The notes beneath the pieces were generated by a model, which saw nothing but the letters and a program-made list of their open reading frames with translations, was not told the DNA's origin and did no database searches. A stretch of 23,179 nt of DNA from Scytalidium lignicola (Eukaryota; Ascomycota; Leotiomycetes), in NCBI GenBank assembly GCA_002812745.2, contig NCSJ02000492.1:1-23179 (forward strand). Direction: 5' to 3'. The translations under genes and the position numbers were made by a program. Positions 21,399-23,179 of this stretch are shown piece by piece; the stretch's first letter is position 1, and each line of letters opens with the position of its first letter.

Positions 21399-21885
21399 TA
21401 CGAATGTTTCGGGCGTTTGGCTGGACCTCAATCAAAAAACTGCTTTCGATGGATGCAACCATGGTACGGTTGGTGTAGTGGTAGTACGACACTCGAGCTG
21501 TTTCCAACTTCTCCCAAGGCCGATATGTAAGGAGATTTGGTTCCTGAGAAAGTGGCGATAATAATAAGGGAGATAAGACGAGAGTTCGAAGAAAAGGATT
21601 TCCCATCGTACGATTCCGCCGTCGCGGGTAACCTCAGTTCCCAAAAAAATCATCCCGTTTCCAACGCACATCACCCTTCCCGTCCCGTATGTTGGATTGA
21701 CTTGGCGCACGCAACACGCGAGGCGAGGGGCGAAATCTATTATTTTTTGGGGACTCTTTTTTTCGTTGGCGTTTTGGAGTGTTGTTACCGTAGTTATCTC
21801 TTTAGCGTGGAAAAGAAGATTTGCTGTCATCCTTCTGTGCCTTGGGAGACATGGACATGGTAATGAGATCAGAGGGAGCAGTTTG

Positions 21886-21897
21886 TACAGTACAGTA
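21886..21897. repeat. Tandem TACAGTACAGTA
   Basis: The third exact copy of TA-CAG-TA-CAG-TA in the window, after 1729-1740 and 3028-3039. Singles lie nearby at 21166-21172, 21182-21188, 22047-22053 and 22268-22274. Confidence 0.75.
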
Positions 21898-22444
21898 CGG
21901 ATGGCGAGGGCCTTGCATGCTGGCTGGCTTGGTCCGTCCGGGTGTGCATGGAGCACCAAATGGCACGATCAAGCCGCCCCCTGGTCTGGCCGTGTTGCTT
22001 TCGATCGTTTTCGTGCTGCTATTGCGCCTATGGTTGAAACCAGGTATACAGTAAGTTATGTGCAATTGGATCAGTGATACTGTATTTATTGTGAGAAGAA
22101 AATCGTCTACAGAAATCCGGTTTGCTAGTGCAGTTAACTTACCGAGAGAGCGCCGCAGAGATCGGCTGGATATATTCGAAATATTGATGACACCTGCTGC
22201 AGGCCATCATCTCTTGGAGATAATTATGGGCGCGTACGGGTGAGATGAGCGTACCACAAAGTACTGGTACAGTAAGAACGTATGTCTTTCTCTGAAGCTG
22301 ACCCTTCCTCGGAGCAAAGCTACCGTCGTGTCTTGTACATTACAATACAGTACGACTTACAGATCATCATCATCCAGCACTGCCCAGCACGTTTCCCAGA
22401 AACCATGTCGGTCTTGATCCCAGAGACAGGCGAAAATATTTTCC

Positions 22445-22457
22445 AAAAAAAAAAAAA
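22445..22457. repeat. Poly-A homopolymer (13)
   Basis: Thirteen A bases on the + strand, with no coding or retroposon context around them. Confidence 0.8.
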
Positions 22458-22732
22458 CACGACAAGATGCGTGTAAAAGTTGAGTTGTGAGGCGGCGATC
22501 GACTGACGGTTGGATCATCACCATCCATGCCACATAACAACAGAGCCACAGCCCTTAGCCTGTTGCTTGCAGCAGTCGGGCACCTCGAATGGAAGCAATA
22601 GATGGACATCAGGATAAACTTAATTATGTACTTGTGTCCTGGTCTTGACTAGTGCTGGACTCGGTGTTTGGTGTTCATCGGGGTCCAAATGGGTGAATTT
22701 CCTTGCACGTCGTCGCCATACAAGGGTGGAAG

Positions 22733-22750
22733 TACAGTACCGGTACTGTA
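22733..22750. repeat. Perfect 18-bp palindrome of nested TA units
   Basis: The palindrome parses as TA-CAG-TA-CCGG-TA-CTG-TA. The CCGG core between two TAs is the same as the six-base extra segment in the left arm of the element at 1348-1515. Confidence 0.75.
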
Positions 22751-23179
22751 TTCCTTCGACCCTCGTCTTTCTAGTCTCCGTATCGCTCTGCTCTGGCTCT
22801 GCTCTTGTCTCTGAACTGAACATAACATCCCGTGCTTGCCTGGATGTGGAATAGCGGTCGCGGGCATGCTGCAACGCAACACTAAAGCTGCATCATCGTC
22901 CAAAAGAGAAGAGCAAAAAAGGTAGCACGACAGCAGCAGACGGTTGAGTAGTTGGATAGACTTATTGGTGGCACTGACGCGTTGTGAATCTGTGTGGTGA
23001 AGCTCGTTCGCGAAGGGGGAAAGGGAACTTGGGCCCGCGACCTTTTCTGGCAGTCACTTTTGATTGGTGTCACGACTGGGGGGTGGCGGGCAAGTAGTGG
23101 ATCTAGTGGAGGCGACAACCTTTGGGCCTGGCAGCTGCGAGGGGCCAGGTTGCAACGACCCCTAGCAGCACTCCCAATG

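Larger units (their letters stand above)
14696..23179. other. 8.5-kb region with no supportable gene
   Basis: After the glutamyltransferase 3' UTR (poly-T near 14708-14725) I find no ORF with protein-like composition, no family motif and no plausible exon chain on either strand. The sequence changes character: purine-rich on the + strand around 15400-16450, pyrimidine-rich around 17300-18480, then G-rich around 18940-19300 and 19800-19950. It holds microsatellites, a 10-bp minisatellite, homopolymers and most of the window's TACAGTA-family motifs. It could be a very long promoter or 5' leader of a gene past the right edge, a non-coding transcript locus, or a transposon-scarred spacer. Confidence 0.6.

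Noticed and set aside
21465..21600. A tRNA-like stretch: GTTGGTGTAGTGGTAGTAC resembles a tRNA D-arm with an A-box.
   Set aside because: No anticodon arm, T-arm or acceptor pairing follows at the right spacing, and the only B-box-like sequence (near 21586) is too far away and poorly matched.

Overview
The window is nuclear DNA of a filamentous ascomycete (Pezizomycotina). Its genes carry short introns of about 42-134 bp with GT..AG ends and CTNA-type branch sites, TATA/CT-rich promoters precede some genes, and the proteins are typical fungal families. I lean to Leotiomycetes, but the sequence does not prove it. Two single N bases (12334 and 17612), each next to a run of T, suggest a draft assembly.

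Layout. 1-3588 is gene-poor: a decayed minus-strand coding remnant (366-1150), two adjacent short inverted-repeat elements (1348-1515 and 1589-1728), and the promoter of the first intact gene. 3589-14695 is a compact block of five intact genes, for which I rebuilt exon structures by reading frame and splice signals: a DHA1-like MFS transporter (+, 3 exons, 540 aa); a TatD-family metal-dependent DNase (-, 3 exons, 322 aa); an unrecognised 568-aa protein with an acidic tail (-, 2 exons); a Mae1/TDT-family C4-dicarboxylate transporter (+, 5 exons, 471 aa), divergent from the previous gene; and a secreted gamma-glutamyltransferase (+, 10 exons, 565 aa). 14696-23179 is about 8.5 kb in which I can support no gene. 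It holds microsatellites, a 10-bp minisatellite, pyrimidine tracts and many short palindromes.

The five genes do not look like a pathway or a secondary-metabolite cluster. They are ordinary housekeeping or transport genes that happen to be neighbours. Two have upstream ORFs that overlap the main start codon (the unrecognised gene and the Mae1 gene), which suggests translational control.

The most interesting signal is not a gene. The element at 1589-1728 has termini closely resembling the mimp/impala (Tc1/mariner) inverted repeats of Fusarium, flanked by TA. The gene-poor flanks are peppered with TACAGTA/TACTGTA, often in tandem or palindromic form, while no copy was seen in any of the five genes. 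TA-CAG-TA and TA-CTG-TA are what excision of a TA-targeting element with CAG termini is expected to leave. I propose that these motifs are accumulated transposon excision scars, some re-hit several times.
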